From positions 267,007,843-267,071,842 of the forward strand of contig OX352774.1 of NCBI GenBank assembly GCA_947095535.1: a stretch of DNA of 64,000 nt, written 5' to 3'. Position 1 is the stretch's first letter; every line of letters begins with the position of its first letter. This document shows, piece by piece, positions 1 to 10,989 of this stretch. The position numbers and the translations under genes were made by a program. This stretch comes from Poecilobothrus nobilitatus (Eukaryota; Arthropoda; Insecta; Diptera; Dolichopodidae). The notes under the pieces were generated by a model. That model saw nothing but the letters and a program-made list of their open reading frames with translations, was not told where the DNA came from and made no database searches.

Positions 1-281
1 TATTGATAATAGTTTATTTTAAAGTGTTGTCAAGCTCGGGTTATTTAAATCGTACACTTTTAATTTTAATTTTTTGTTAATGTTAATTTCTACTTTTATT
101 TTTAATTTACATACTTTAATTTATTTTAATTCACATTTTGATCTTGGTTAATTTTAAAATTGATTTTAAGTCTAATTTTGATTTTAATTACAATTTCAAC
201 TCTGATTTCATTTCAATTTTGATTTTAATTTTAAACTGGATTTCAATTTTAATGTTATTTTGATTTTTTGTTTTATATTAA
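1..281. repeat. AT-rich degenerate simple repeat
   Basis: This stretch consists of imperfect repeats of an AATTTTGATTTT-like unit, with almost no G or C. It runs straight into the LINE-A endonuclease reading frame, so it may be 5' leader of that element or older flanking repeat. A similar AATTTTGATTTTGAATTT stretch occurs at about 21290-21390. No gene is visible. Confidence 0.6.
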
Positions 282-1064
282 TTGTTTTCCAACAAAATTA
301 CCAATTTTAATGTTAATTTCTGTAACATACGCGTGTTGCAAACGAATTTTCATGCCGTCGATTGCAATAGTTCAATTAAACCAGCAATCTTAGCTCTATG
401 TGAAACACAAGTAAGTAACCACAATGATAACTTTAATGTTAAAGGCCACTCAGTTATTTCACACTTCCTACCCAAAAGAGATATCGCTGTCTATATAAAA
501 CGTTCTAGTCCAACCTTCCACTGCATTTGGATCAAAATTCTCGTTGAAAAGCATGTCATACATTTCTGTTTTCTATACAGATCGCCAAATGAACAAGAAA
601 CTGATATGGAAAATGAAAATCTATCGTACCAGATCAATGAAATTTTGGACGCATCTCCAGAAAATAAAATTGTTCTGGCGGGAGATTTCAACATTCATAA
701 CAGGGACTGGCTTCATTCAATTGGGAAAGAAGTTGAACTATTCTCACCACTCTTCCATCTTTCTCAACTTGTTAAAAATCCCACTAGGATCCCGGACAGT
801 GCTGATCATGAATGTCACCTCTTATATCTATTTCTCACCACACACCCTGAAAAATATGTGTTTGTTTGTTTTCGAGTAAGCTCGATCTCTAACCAAAGGT
901 CTCCTTCCAAAAAATTAGTTTGGCGTTACAGCCATGCTGACTGGGAGGGCCTTAAAAACTTTTTTAGAACCTTTGATTGGTCTATCTGCTTCCGTAAAAG
1001 AAATTTTAACCTTGCTGAAAATGAGATTAGTGAAACTATTTTAACTTGGAATGAGGTTATTTAA
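282..1064 (+). pseudogene. LINE-A ORF2 fragment: apurinic-like endonuclease
   Basis: This 260-residue open stretch resembles the endonuclease/exonuclease/phosphatase (EEP) domain that nicks target DNA for target-primed reverse transcription. Visible landmarks are an early LCETQ metal-binding-type motif near residue 40, a YRSPN motif near residue 100, and GDFNIHNRDWL near residue 138, which carries the catalytic Asp/Asn. The last third degrades: the SDH motif expected near the C-terminus of the domain is not seen. It continues, with frame changes, into the RT linker at 1170. The ATG at 282 is only the first Met of the open frame and need not be the original start. Confidence 0.75.
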
Positions 1065-1169
1065 TCTTGGTTTAATCGCATTTAAAAAGAGACATTTTTA
1101 GTAAAGAGGAGGCTTTTAAACTGTATCAAAACAATAGGTCGGGGGCTCGCAGGGCCAACTATTTGTATA

Positions 1170-1640
1170 ATGGTTAGAAACAGGTGCGAGAGAGTTATCA
1201 ATAAGCAAAAAGTCTTGTTCAACCAAAAGTTGAAACGTAAAATCATCCACATCCCAAAGAATAACAAATCTTTTTGGTCATTTGCCAAGAGTCTAAAAGA
1301 AGACGTTAGAGGGTTTTCTTTTCCACCACTTGTTGATAATAATAACAGAACCGTATCAGATTCCAAAGAGAAGGCGAACTTATTTAGCAAGCAGTTCGCT
1401 TCCAATTCGACAATGCCACAGTCAGCTCAGATGCCAACTTCTGTTCCAGGAGTTGGCTGCTCGTTCGGTAAAATTTACTTTAGGCCGCGGGCGGTGATGA
1501 AATTTTAAAAAATCTTCATACAAATAAGTCAGGCGGTCCAGATGGTATAACCACCATGGTGCTTAAAAATACCTACTCCAGTATTGCAAAACCTCTGCAC
1601 AACCTTTTCTACCTCTTCTTCACTTCGGGTATTCATCCTA
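1170..1640 (+). pseudogene. LINE-A ORF2 fragment: RT linker and RT start
   Basis: The reading frame 1170-1508 encodes the stretch between endonuclease and RT, including a NNKSFWSFAKSL motif and EKANLFSKQFASNS, which is characteristic of this LINE type. A frame shift near 1500 leads into a GGPDGITTMVLKN segment and a LHNLFYLFFTSGIHPT segment, the first conserved RT block. A stop follows near 1645 and the sequence then jumps to the C-terminus, so the catalytic palm is deleted. Confidence 0.75.
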
Positions 1641-1703
1641 CCCAATAGAAGATGCACATGTTTTCCCAATTCCCAAAAAAGGCAATAAGGCCCTCAGACA
1701 GCA

Positions 1704-2144
1704 ATGGGATATTTAGATAACAGAGCTATTCGTCTTATCAACATCCCCAGTGTAACTTCAATGCTCACCTCACTCAGCCATCGTCGCACAGTTGGATCAC
1801 TGACCTTGTTTTATAGATATTTCGTAGGGATTAACAACTGTTCTAAAGAAATAAAACAGTTAATGCCTCCACTCACAGTTTTCCAACAAAAAACAAGGAG
1901 GGCAACAGATGCTCATCCCTACCATGTAAAGTTATCAAGATGGCGCAATACAGCTTATGGAAATTCGTTTGTTATGCGCACGTCCCGTTGGTGGAAGCAT
2001 ATACCATCGCATGTGTCCCTAAAGTTGGTAATTCATATGTGTACGATTTACTTAAGTTTAAGAAGAACATTAACATCTTTCTTCAAAATGTTCCTCCAAA
2101 TTTTCCTACCTATCCCCCATAATCCAAATTTTCCAATTTCCTAA
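1704..2144 (+). pseudogene. LINE-A ORF2 C-terminal fragment
   Basis: This open frame begins within C-terminal LINE sequence. It shows RAIRLINIPSVT, SHRRTVGSLTLFYRYF and RTSRWWKHIPSHV, the conserved post-RT region of jockey/CR1-like ORF2 proteins. The last residues are probably read in a shifted frame, because the overlapping frame 1940-2122 continues the family pattern (VGNSYVYDLLKFKKNIN). The Met at 1704 is not a true start; it lies just after the internal deletion. Confidence 0.7.
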
Positions 2145-2154
2145 TTCCATTTTC

Positions 2155-2336
2155 CCCAATTATCGTTCCCACATCCCTATCCTAAAAACAAACTGTACAT
2201 TTGTATTAAAGGTTCCATCCTAAAGTTTGGTTTTAAAAGTTTGATTTTGGTTGGTAAAAGTCCAACACAACCCTGAGGAAGCATGTGCAGTTCCTCTTTG
2301 TGACTTTCGAGTTTTGCACCAATCCTCCGAAAAAAA
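2155..2336 (+). promoter_or_regulatory. LINE-A 3' UTR with conserved stem-loop
   Basis: This is the 3' UTR of LINE-A. It contains a stem GAGGAA (2275-2280), a 10-base loop and TTCCTC (2291-2296), then GTGACTTTCGAGTTTT and an A-run. The same block occurs at 19428-19640 and 55484-55630. The stem is perfect here and at 55569-55590. In LINEs the reverse transcriptase often recognises a 3' hairpin, so this may be the template-recognition element; that role is inferred. Confidence 0.7.
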
Positions 2337-2505
2337 AATTTTTATTCTATTGTAGAAACTTATAAATTAATTTTGAATCATTTTAAGTTTGATTGTCAAA
2401 ATTTTTTATTCTAATGTAAAAACTATAAACTCATTTTCAATCATTTTAATTTAAAGTAAACAAAAAACTTATAACCTCATTTTCAATAATTTTAATAACG
2501 TTCAG
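2337..2505. repeat. Degenerate tandem repeat, about 65-bp unit
   Basis: Two and a half units share the pattern TTTTATTCTANTGTANAAACT, then ATTTTNAATCATTTTAA. They start near 2339, 2402 and 2466. No coding potential is seen. Confidence 0.5.
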
Positions 2506-3610
2506 AAACTTTAATGTTCATTGTCATTAAAAATAAATCATGCAGAGCTTTAAAACTTTTATAAAATTTAAATGATAACTGTGCTTATCATGCAAACCGC
2601 AAACGTAAATATAAACATAAAAGTTTAAACTCGGTATCATGCAAAACGTAAACTTAAATGCTAGTATGAAAACAGTAACCGGTGATCTCATGACTTAGCT
2701 TGAGAAGCTAAACATCAGTCTAGTACGGTTGTATTTTTAATCGTATATTTTAGCTCGCGGTTCTTTTAGTTTTTTATTTAAAAAAGTTATTTTTGAGTAT
2801 GCTTTTCGTTTTATTAGCTATTTCTAACATGAATGTATAAGACAGGTATTGCTTTCATACCAAAAACTTGTACCCTAGAAACGTGTAAAAAGTATTTTTA
2901 GCTTGATGTCTTTTTGTACATATGTTTGTGTGGGTATGTCTGTGGGTACGTGTATAGCCTAAAAGACCGAGCGGAAGTTTTTGAAATTTCATATTTAAGG
3001 TTTTGACGTAATTATCTTGGATTGATAAACTTTTGGAGCACATTGGACAATCGCAAGTTGTTGTTTTACTAGTATAAATTTTAAGTGTTTTACGAATATT
3101 TCTTAACAGAAAAATATTATGAAGAAAATTATTAAGAAAAAGTTGTTAAACAAGTAAAGGGCAACAACTTTGCCATAAAACATGTTTTGATCCAACTAAC
3201 TTTAAGTTTTATTTAATTAAATAACATATTTCATACATATTACAATACGCCATATTATGCATTATATGAAGAAATTTTTTTTATTTTATATCCTATTCTA
3301 TTCTTGATGACGCAAAATTGAAACTGTAAATTTTTGTTTGATTCAATATTAATGTACATTTTATGTTCAGCTAAAAAAATTCTCAGGTTAAAAATAAAAC
3401 CGTAATTGAAATTAATTTTATTAGTTACTAAAATAAAACTAATTTTATTAGATACTCTATTACAATACATTGATAGAGCATTTACATGTTTATCAAATTC
3501 ATAAGAATCTATTATATAAAAGCCGTTAACGTTTGCAACAATATTTTTCATAGCAAAAACTAATACTGCACATAACACAAAAAACAAAAGAATGGAAACA
3601 ATTGAAAATT
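2506..3610. other. Intergenic, no gene recognised
   Basis: This is AT-rich sequence. Near 2930-3000 there is a diverged interspersed-repeat-like stretch (GTCTGTGGGTACGTGTATAGC). Short open frames at 2855-3043 and 3255-3587 have low-complexity composition and no recognisable motif. Confidence 0.5.
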
Positions 3611-3615
3611 TATAG

Positions 3616-3745
3616 GGTTGGGTACGTAGTCCCGAAAAAAAATTCCGAAGATCAAAATCTTGAATTCAAAATCCTCAAAACAAAATCCCGAAATTTCGAA
3701 ATCCCGAAAAATTAAAATCCCGAAATTTCAAAATCTCGCATAGAC
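3616..3745. repeat. Short tandem repeat of AAATCCCGAAATTTC type
   Basis: Irregular repeats of a unit close to AAATCCCGAAA appear at least five times. The block is followed by unassigned AT-rich DNA to 4069. Confidence 0.6.
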
Positions 3746-4069
3746 ATACTTAAATGAATATTCCGGAAAAGAGGAATACTCTGATTTTCAATCCAACTAA
3801 TAATACTTACAGTATGCGCATACTTTATACCAATTTCATGAAAAAAAATTAAATTTTCACATTTCCATATGAAAAACAATTAATTTTAAAAACCTCGCTA
3901 CAAAATTATTGGAACCCTGATTTTGAGTCGAACTCTAAAATCAATACTAAAGAACGTCCATGCATACAGGTTTTTATGCAAAAGTATTCAATTTTCACAT
4001 TTCACTTAAAAAATAGTGAATTTTATACCAATTTAGACATTTTTATGAAAAAGAATTATTTTTGAACGA

Positions 4070-4088
4070 GTGGGGGCTGCCGCCCCAC
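4070..4088. other. GC-rich hairpin in AT-rich DNA
   Basis: GTGGGG and CCCCAC form a 6-bp stem with a 7-base loop inside otherwise very AT-rich sequence. Such isolated GC hairpins often mark transposon ends, but no matching second end was found. Confidence 0.4.
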
Positions 4089-4592
4089 TACCAAACTCCC
4101 ACTACAATATTTTTCTTTAATTTTTTTAGTGTTGTTATCTGCGTTTTTACGTTTATTTAAATTTATTCTTATTTTCATTTTTTTGTTTCATTTACATTTT
4201 CATTACTTTTTGTTTCCAAATTATGAGAATACAAAAGTACATTATAAACTTAAAACTAAAACTATATATCCAAAGTTTAATTCATTAAAGGTTAATGTTA
4301 GTTATACAGTTCAAAGGAAATAATAAAACGGTCCATCTTTTATACTGATCTATAAGTGACGATGGATCCGACAAATTAAAAACTCTAAAGCAATACATAT
4401 ATTATTTTATAATAAAAATAAAATAACTTAAAAATTAACAATGCGGTTGATAAAAAAAAATATAAAATATAATACAAATAAATGCAAAAGCAAAATAAAG
4501 GAAAAATTAAAATCACTATAGAACAATGAAATTTCAGGAAAAACAACACAAAAATTACTAATCTGAAAACAAGAAAGCACGATTTACTAAAA

Positions 4593-5366
4593 TTATATTA
4601 AGTTAACTGATAAATACTCGATTTCAGAGTTGTCAAATTGAAAAAGCCAATGACGTATATTTGATGAAAAAGAAGATGGATTTCTATCATTTCTTATAAA
4701 ACTAGGAAGTTTGTTGAAAATTTTTGGAGCAAGAATATCAAAGAAGTGACCAAAATGAGAAGTACGGGCTTTAGGAATCGATGCAAAATTGCCATTATTG
4801 ATTCTTAAATTATAGTTTAAAATATGGCGTTGAGTTAGATAGCCCAACTTAATAAAAAAGATTTTCAACGTTTTATAAAAATGAAGGTGTCGAAGCGGAA
4901 GAATATTAAATTCTTTAAATATAGGAAAACTAGAAGGAAAACGACTTTTCCTTGAAATAATTGAAATGGCATGCTTATGAGAATGTAGCAAACCACTAAT
5001 TCTGCTGAAATATGTTCCACCCCAACAAGTAATCCCATACTGAAGTTTTGGGTTAAATAAACCAAAATACACCGATTTTAACAGTTCCAAAGAACAAAAC
5101 TTATGTAGGTGATATAAATGTCTGTTTACATTGTTAAGACTTTTCTTCAAATGAGAACAGTGATCTGACAATTTTAAACCATCATTAATTAAAATTCCAA
5201 GATATTTGAAGGTTTTGACACAATCAATAGTAAAACATGTGTCAGAACAAGAAAAATAGTCATTAAAAGAAAATTTAAGTGTGTTATCTAAGAAAAGTGG
5301 AAATTTCTTACAGCTCGGACAGTGGTAAGACAATGAAAACTCAATTAGGGAAACGTTTGACAACAC
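4593..5366 (-). pseudogene. LINE-B1 ORF2 fragment: RT thumb and C-terminus
   Basis: This 257-residue frame is the post-palm part of ORF2. Landmarks are KTFKYLGILINDGLKL near residue 52, the LKSVYFGLFNPKLQYGITCWGGTYF region near residue 95, and a YNLRINNGNFASIP motif near residue 188. Copies 2 and 3 have corresponding motifs (SYNLRINNMNF and SYNLKINNRNL). The stop at 4593 is followed by an AT-rich 3' UTR of undefined length. Confidence 0.8.
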
Positions 5367-5384
5367 ATATATTTAGTTTTTGGA

Positions 5385-6101
5385 CTAACAACTAATCAGG
5401 TTTAAGTTACAAATAATATCAAAAGAATTTTTACAAGAATAAGTGAAACAGGTATCATCAGCAAATGCCGTGAGTTTACCTTTGAAATTCTGCGTGAATA
5501 AAGAATTAATGAATATGTTAAACGAAATAGGTCCAAGGACTGATCCTTGAGGAACCACAACTAGAACATTTTTCAAGGAACTAAAATTACCAGCAATTCT
5601 TACTCTCTGTTTTCTCTCTTTAAGATAGGAGCTAAACCAAACAAGCATTAAAACGCGAAAGCCAGCTTTATATAATTTTTCTAACAGAATCTGATGGCAG
5701 ACAGTATCGAATGCTTTTGAAATATCAATAAATAACGCAGAGAAGGAATTTCCAAAGTTTAAGCTATTTATTGTATATTCCACCACAAAATTTAAGCAGG
5801 GGATCCCAGGTGCTCTTACCAATTGTAAAGCTAAATTGATTCTTATTGAAAAAATTATTTTTATCCAAAAAATTAATAATGCGTTTTTTGATAGCCTTTT
5901 CAAAAATTTTTGTAATTGGAGAAAGAAGAGAATAGGCCGATAGTTATTAACATTCACAGAAGAACCTTTCTTGAACAAAGAAATAACCTCTGCAATTTTT
6001 AATCCCTCCGAAAAAAGTCTAAAATGAACACCGTAATTAAAAATAAAACACAAGATATCGACAACATAAAGCGAAACTTTCTGAAGAATTTTATTAGACA
6101 A
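5385..6101 (-). pseudogene. LINE-B1 ORF2 fragment: reverse transcriptase
   Basis: This 238-residue RT segment shows the start of the fingers (NYRPI near residue 53), palm motif A FIDISKAFDTV, motif B PQGSVLGP and motif C AFADD. Two Asp residues of motif C and one of motif A are intact. A short LALQLV..IPCLNFVVEY stretch replaces the usual GF-x-GKST-type segment, which suggests local frame changes. It ends 19 bases before the next frame, which holds the C-terminal domain. Confidence 0.85.
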
Positions 6102-6526
6102 TTTGTCCTAAGATATAGAAGCACTATTATTTAAAGTGCAGATTAGATATACACTTCAAAAGAAGTACATAATAGCTTCGAAATTAAAACTATTGCACTG
6201 GTTTAGTTCACCTACAATCAAAGGAAAAGAGGAATCCCTAGCCATAGCAGTTGAATTTAAAGTCAAGTTATTAGTAACATTAACGAAGTGAGTATTAAAA
6301 AAATTTGCTATAGTTAAAGCATTGCTAACAATTCTATTATCTCTAAATCTCTAGTACAATGTACAATGTACAATCTAGTATAATGTCATTATTAGGAAGA
6401 CTTTTGTTTAAAATTTCAAACGACTTTCCATTCATTTTTTGCATTAGCACTGTTAATGTTAAATTTAGAAATAAAATAATTATCTTTACACTTAACAACA
6501 TCATTTTTAATTTTTTTGCACAGTTT

Positions 6527-7561
6527 TTAATAAGATAATTTAAGACGCAAATTATTAGGATAAGATTTTACTAAATAGCATATTTTATTCTTGCGTTGTA
6601 TTAAGGGTAACAAGGAATGAGTCATCCAAGGTTTTAATCTTTTTTCGGAATTGCGAACAACTTGATGTGAAGAATGAGAAATATGACCAAATATAATTTC
6701 AATGAATCTAGAATAGGCAACAGAAGCGTCAGAAGAACTATATACATTATTCCAACACTCAAATTTTAATCTATCCGTAAGTGCAGCAAAATTGATTTCA
6801 GTAAAATTATATGAATTAGTTTTTCTATATTGAACGTTAATACTATCTGAAATAAAAATAGATAAAGAAATTAAGCAATGATCAGATATGTCCAAATTCA
6901 AGACTCGAATACGAAAAAGCATTATTAAAGGCATGACGAATAAAAATATGGTCAAGGACTTGCCTTTTTGCCCTACTTGCCTTGCCTTGTCGGAAGAAAG
7001 CCGTGTAGGTTCAGAAATAACTGAAATGAGACCAAACGAAGACAAAAGAGCTAAATAATTATCAACATAACTATTATACTATTATACTATTATGTTCAAT
7101 AAAATATTAATGTTAAGATCTCCTAATAAAATAAGATTTTTTGAAGATATTGTAGTTAAGAAACTTGATAATTCTTCAACAAAAGTACGAATAGTAATAT
7201 CATGAAGTTTATATTTGCAAACAAAACAAAAGTTAACTCCACCAAAATCAATTAAAATTTTTAACAAATCACATAAGACAAAATTGAAACTGAAAAACTT
7301 ACAATTAAGATTACTTCTAAGATAAACAGCAACACCACCAGCAGAATAAGAGTTATTGCAACAGACTTCAATATTGTAATTATGAATACAGAAATTATCT
7401 TTTTCCTCATCAAAAATCCAAATTTCTGTTAAGAATATGACGTCAGGAAATGTTATAAGTCAATCGAGATAGCTTAAAAGATGTATAAAGTTCGTCCTCA
7501 AGCTTCTAATATTTTGATGAAAAACTAAAATTTTTGAAGAAGAATTATTCATAATAATGTA
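6527..7561 (-). pseudogene. LINE-B1 ORF2 fragment: endonuclease
   Basis: Reading the minus strand from about 7560 gives LVFHQNIRSLRTNF, then FLTEIWI and NNSYSAGGVAVYLR, the N-terminal half of an EEP endonuclease. The frame continues at 7267-7082 with ILLGDLNINIL, the catalytic GD-N motif. It continues at 7045-6527 with ISDHCLISLS, the SDH motif. The pieces lie in different frames, so the gene is broken. The stretch between 6527 and 6101 is decayed linker. Confidence 0.75.
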
Positions 7562-8105
7562 AATCAAAACGAATAGAAAATATGTCAGTTGTTTTGAAGA
7601 CTATAAGAAAATAATTAATTAAAAAGTTCTACTATAAAAGAAACAGCAATAAGAAAAATTATAGTTTAACAAAATCATCAAAACAACTAATTTCTATTTT
7701 TTTTTCACCATTCTTTCTACGCATAAAGATTTTTGAGTTCCAGATTCAAAGAAATTCATAGCTTTTTTCTTGTTTTAATTGAAATTAAAATTAAGCGAGC
7801 TCGATCGAACAGCAACCTTGAATACTGCGTCAAAGAATAGTTGATATAAATTGGATTGTCGTTATTATCGGTTCCAAAAATTGGTGACAAATTTGCAATT
7901 AATTTTTTCCCCTTCATTATTGAAATTTTTTTTTCAAAAGTTGAAAATTTAATTTAACACTCACAATATTAACATTCTTCTAAATTTCTCTAAATTTAAA
8001 TTATATACAGACGTGAGAAAATATTGTCAGCAATATCACAAGATGCTGAAGTTGAAATAGAGAGAGTTGAATTAATACAGTTAAGTGTAGATGGTGTAAT
8101 TGTAA

Positions 8106-8402
8106 TTACATCCGTATTAGATGAACTTGATATTTTAGTTGTTGAAGGTGATTGTAAAACAGCATCAACATTTGAAAGACTAAGATAGATAGATGCGGAA
8201 GGTGGTAGTGTATTACTATCTCTAAGAAATGATTGCCGTCTTTTATTACTGAAAATAACACATCTATATCCACTCTCAGAAGCTTTAAATTATCTTCATT
8301 AGTAGTTTTGGCACATCTACAATGATAAACCATATTACAATCTCCACAAGATATATATTGAACCTGGCGCCCAATTTTCAATTTGCAAATTCCGCAATTC
8401 AT
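8106..8402 (-). pseudogene. LINE-B1 ORF1: PHD-finger protein
   Basis: This 98-residue frame begins with CGICKLKIG, then ISCGDC and YHCRC. The spacing C-x2-C, C-x2-C, H-x2-C is the first part of a PHD zinc finger as found in ORF1 proteins of CR1-like LINEs. The rest of the frame, from about residue 45, looks frame-shifted, and the nucleic-acid-binding part of ORF1 is not recognisable. The ATG at 8402 directly precedes the finger, as in related ORF1 proteins. Confidence 0.65.
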
Positions 8403-9628
8403 AATTTTTTATTTGTCGTATATCCCAAAAATAGTAAAAATTTATCCTTTATTCCAATTCTAATATGTAGACCAAATCCTATAGATTTTAAGTGATGAAT
8501 GTATCACAATTCTCAATAACAATTTTTATTTTTTTGTATTTTAAAAAAAAAATTATAAAACTAAAATAAACTCTCATAGATGTTACCCCACACAACGTGT
8601 ATGAGAGAATTATTGTAAAAAGTTAAGTATTCTTACTGATGAAGGGAACATAGATCTCAAAAACTGTTTTTAAGATAAATAAAAAATATATTAAAACAGA
8701 AAGATATTTTTTTAAATTTCATTTAAAAGTTAAGTGAAAAAAAGCCAATATTATTTCGAGATTACTAAGATACCAGAATTATATTATTAATGAATATTAT
8801 TTCTAGATTGTCAAACTGGCGAATGCTACACCGCGTTTATCTAGTTATAAATAAAATATGTAGGTATTAATAATTTTAAATATTAGCTTTATAATATTAT
8901 AACTTTTTAAAGCCTAATTGATTTGTGGTTATGTCTGATTTTAAATTTATTTAATTTACAAGCCTATTACACCTCAATGTTTTCATCCATACTGGTCAAT
9001 TACTCATATACTCTCTCTGTGTGTTGTGAGGTACGGACGTTGAGAGAATTATTCAATAATAATCATAAATTTAAATTTTAATATTTTAATTTCTATTCAG
9101 TACCAAATTCGTTTAAATTTTTCATTTCGGAATTTCATCTTTCTAATTTAAAATATATAAAGAACAATTAATTTTGAATCATAATGCACTGTATAATTTG
9201 CAAAGATGAAATTATGAATATAAAAATTTTCGCTATGATGAAATTATGAATATAAAAAAATAAATACTGACTTAGTAACAATAATAGCAATAAAAACTCT
9301 AGTCGAGTGTTGCGTGTGCGTTTTTCTTCATTAGCCGACAAACAAAAGATTTTGTATGCAAAAAAATAGTTTCAAAGCAGGCTGACGACTGAAATATTTG
9401 GTGATGCTAAAAAAGAAAAAATATTCATCAAATAAATGAAAGTTTTACCAGTTTCACCAGTTCTCGTTTTGTAGCAGCAAAAAAGGTTAAGCAGGAGAAA
9501 AATTATAAGTACTTGTAATTTAATTTATTTATAAAAAAACAGGAAAATCATAAGGTTATATGTATTAGATCTTTTAGTGATTTGGAAGATTTGAAACTAT
9601 ACGTTGCATAATTTATATCTAAATTATA
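8403..9628. other. Spacer between head-to-head LINE-B copies
   Basis: No host gene is seen. GAGAGAATTATT occurs near 8604 and near 9042, once in each half of the spacer. GATGAAATTATGAATATAAAAA is directly duplicated at about 9206 and 9237. Parts may be LINE-B 5' UTR. Confidence 0.45.
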
Positions 9629-9898
9629 ATGTCTAGTAATATAAATAATAATTTTAATCTAATCAATGATAACCTGAACATCGTTCCTGTTAATTTTTGT
9701 GATAAAATTTTTTTTAGAGTTATACATCAAAAGGATTTACGGAAATGAATGTGGTGATTACAATATTCCAAATTATGTCTTTAATGCTATACTTGTAATG
9801 AAAATTATGCAGCGGGTGGAGTTGGAGTTTATTACAGAAGTGACATAAATTGTGAGTGTTTTAGTACTAATCTTAACAGCTGTGATATTATACAAATT

Positions 9899-10201
9899 GT
9901 GTGCAAGATAGGGATTTCAACTTATTGCTTTGTATGTATATATAGATTACATAAGTGTAGTGTTATCGATTTTAATTTAGAACTTGCAAATTTTTTATCT
10001 GTAGTTAAGCATAAAAATGTTGTCTTATTAGGTGATTTTAATATTGATCTATTATCTTCTAATAGTGATGTTATGGACTATGTAAATTCTCTCGTGTTTT
10101 TTGGTTTCAAATCTTTTATTTTGGAACCTACTCGTTTTCCTTCTATGATATGTTTTGATCATGTTTTTATAAAATTTTTATATTATTTATTTTTAATTTA
10201 A
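9899..10201 (+). pseudogene. LINE-B2 endonuclease fragment
   Basis: This open frame contains VVLLGDFNIDLL, the catalytic GDFN motif, preceded by a CFVCIYRLHK segment and followed by EPTRFPS and a DHVF motif. These are in the order expected of LINE EEP endonucleases. An adjoining upstream frame (about 9775-9900) adds NENYAAGGVGVYYRSDIN, the usual GG-x-Y segment, so the domain extends upstream of 9899. Confidence 0.75.
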
Positions 10202-10989
10202 ATCTTAAACTATCGGATCACTGCATGATACATTTAAGTTCGCCTTATATAACTGAAAAATGTATATATACGAATGTTAAGAAAACTAATTTCTATAAAA
10301 TTGATAATCGTATGTTGAAATATTATCTAACTTATGAATCTTGGTGTAGCGTATACAATACTAATAATCCGTTTATTGCCTATCATAATTTCAGTAAAAT
10401 TTTAAGCCAAATTTTAAGCTGTTTGCTCCACCTTGTCTACGATCAGAAATAAAGTAGAAAACTAAAGCCTTGGATTACTAATAAGAGTCTTAGATTAGTT
10501 AAAAAAAAGATAAAATTAGGAAAACCCTCAAAAAAAAATACTAGGAATTTTAGACTTAAGAATATTATAAAAAAATTATGTAACAATGTTAAAATTTCTG
10601 TCAAGAGATGTAAAGATAATTACTATGTTAAGGAACTTAATGAAAAAATAGGGAATAGGAAAGCTGAGTGGAAGATTATTAATTCTATATTAAATAATGA
10701 TAGTGACAATTCTTTAATCTCGTTAAAAATAAATTCTAAAATTGAAAATGATCCAAAAATTGTTGTTAACTTTTTTAATTCATTTTTTGTAACTATTGTT
10801 AATAACCAAATTTATATTGACAATACCATCTGAAATAATGAGTTTATGAACCCATCTCTTCAATCGAAATTTTATATGTTATCAAACATCTAAAGAATTC
10901 TTTATCAAAATCTGCCGACAATTTTCATAGTAATCTCATGAAAGAAATTTTTTTTTAAATTGTTGATGTTCTGTGCTATATTTTCAACT

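Larger units (their letters stand above)
282..2336 (+). mobile_element. LINE-A: internally deleted non-LTR retrotransposon
   Basis: This is a decayed non-LTR retrotransposon on the plus strand. It contains an endonuclease-like domain (282-1064), the linker and start of the reverse transcriptase (about 1170-1640) and the far C-terminus (1704-2100), followed by a 3' UTR and an A-run at about 2330. The core RT palm, with its catalytic YADD/FADD box, is missing: the frame jumps from the beginning of RT (PDGI motif near 1540) to C-terminal sequence near 1704. The C-terminal block (SHRRTVGSLTLFYRYF, then a TSRWW motif) is typical of jockey/CR1-type LINEs. Clade assignment is tentative because RT is lost. 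The 3' UTR recurs at 19428-19640 and 55484-55630, which defines the family in this window. The copy cannot transpose on its own. Confidence 0.85.
4593..8402 (-). mobile_element. LINE-B copy 1: CR1-like non-LTR retrotransposon
   Basis: This is a decayed but structurally near complete element on the minus strand. In transcription order it has an ORF1 with a PHD-type zinc finger (8402-8106), an ORF2 endonuclease (about 7560-6527), the reverse transcriptase (6101-5385) and a C-terminal domain (5366-4593). Stops and frame shifts separate the parts, so it is inactive. A PHD finger in ORF1 together with an EEP endonuclease is known from CR1-type LINEs; the clade call is an inference. Copies 2 (9629-12366) and 3 (35997-41420) share its RT and C-terminal motifs. 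Copy 2 lies head to head with it, 1.2 kb away. Confidence 0.85.

Noticed and set aside
3255..3587. 110-residue minus-strand open frame
   Set aside because: It lacks motifs, is Asn/Lys/Ile/Phe-rich and lies in AT-rich intergenic DNA.
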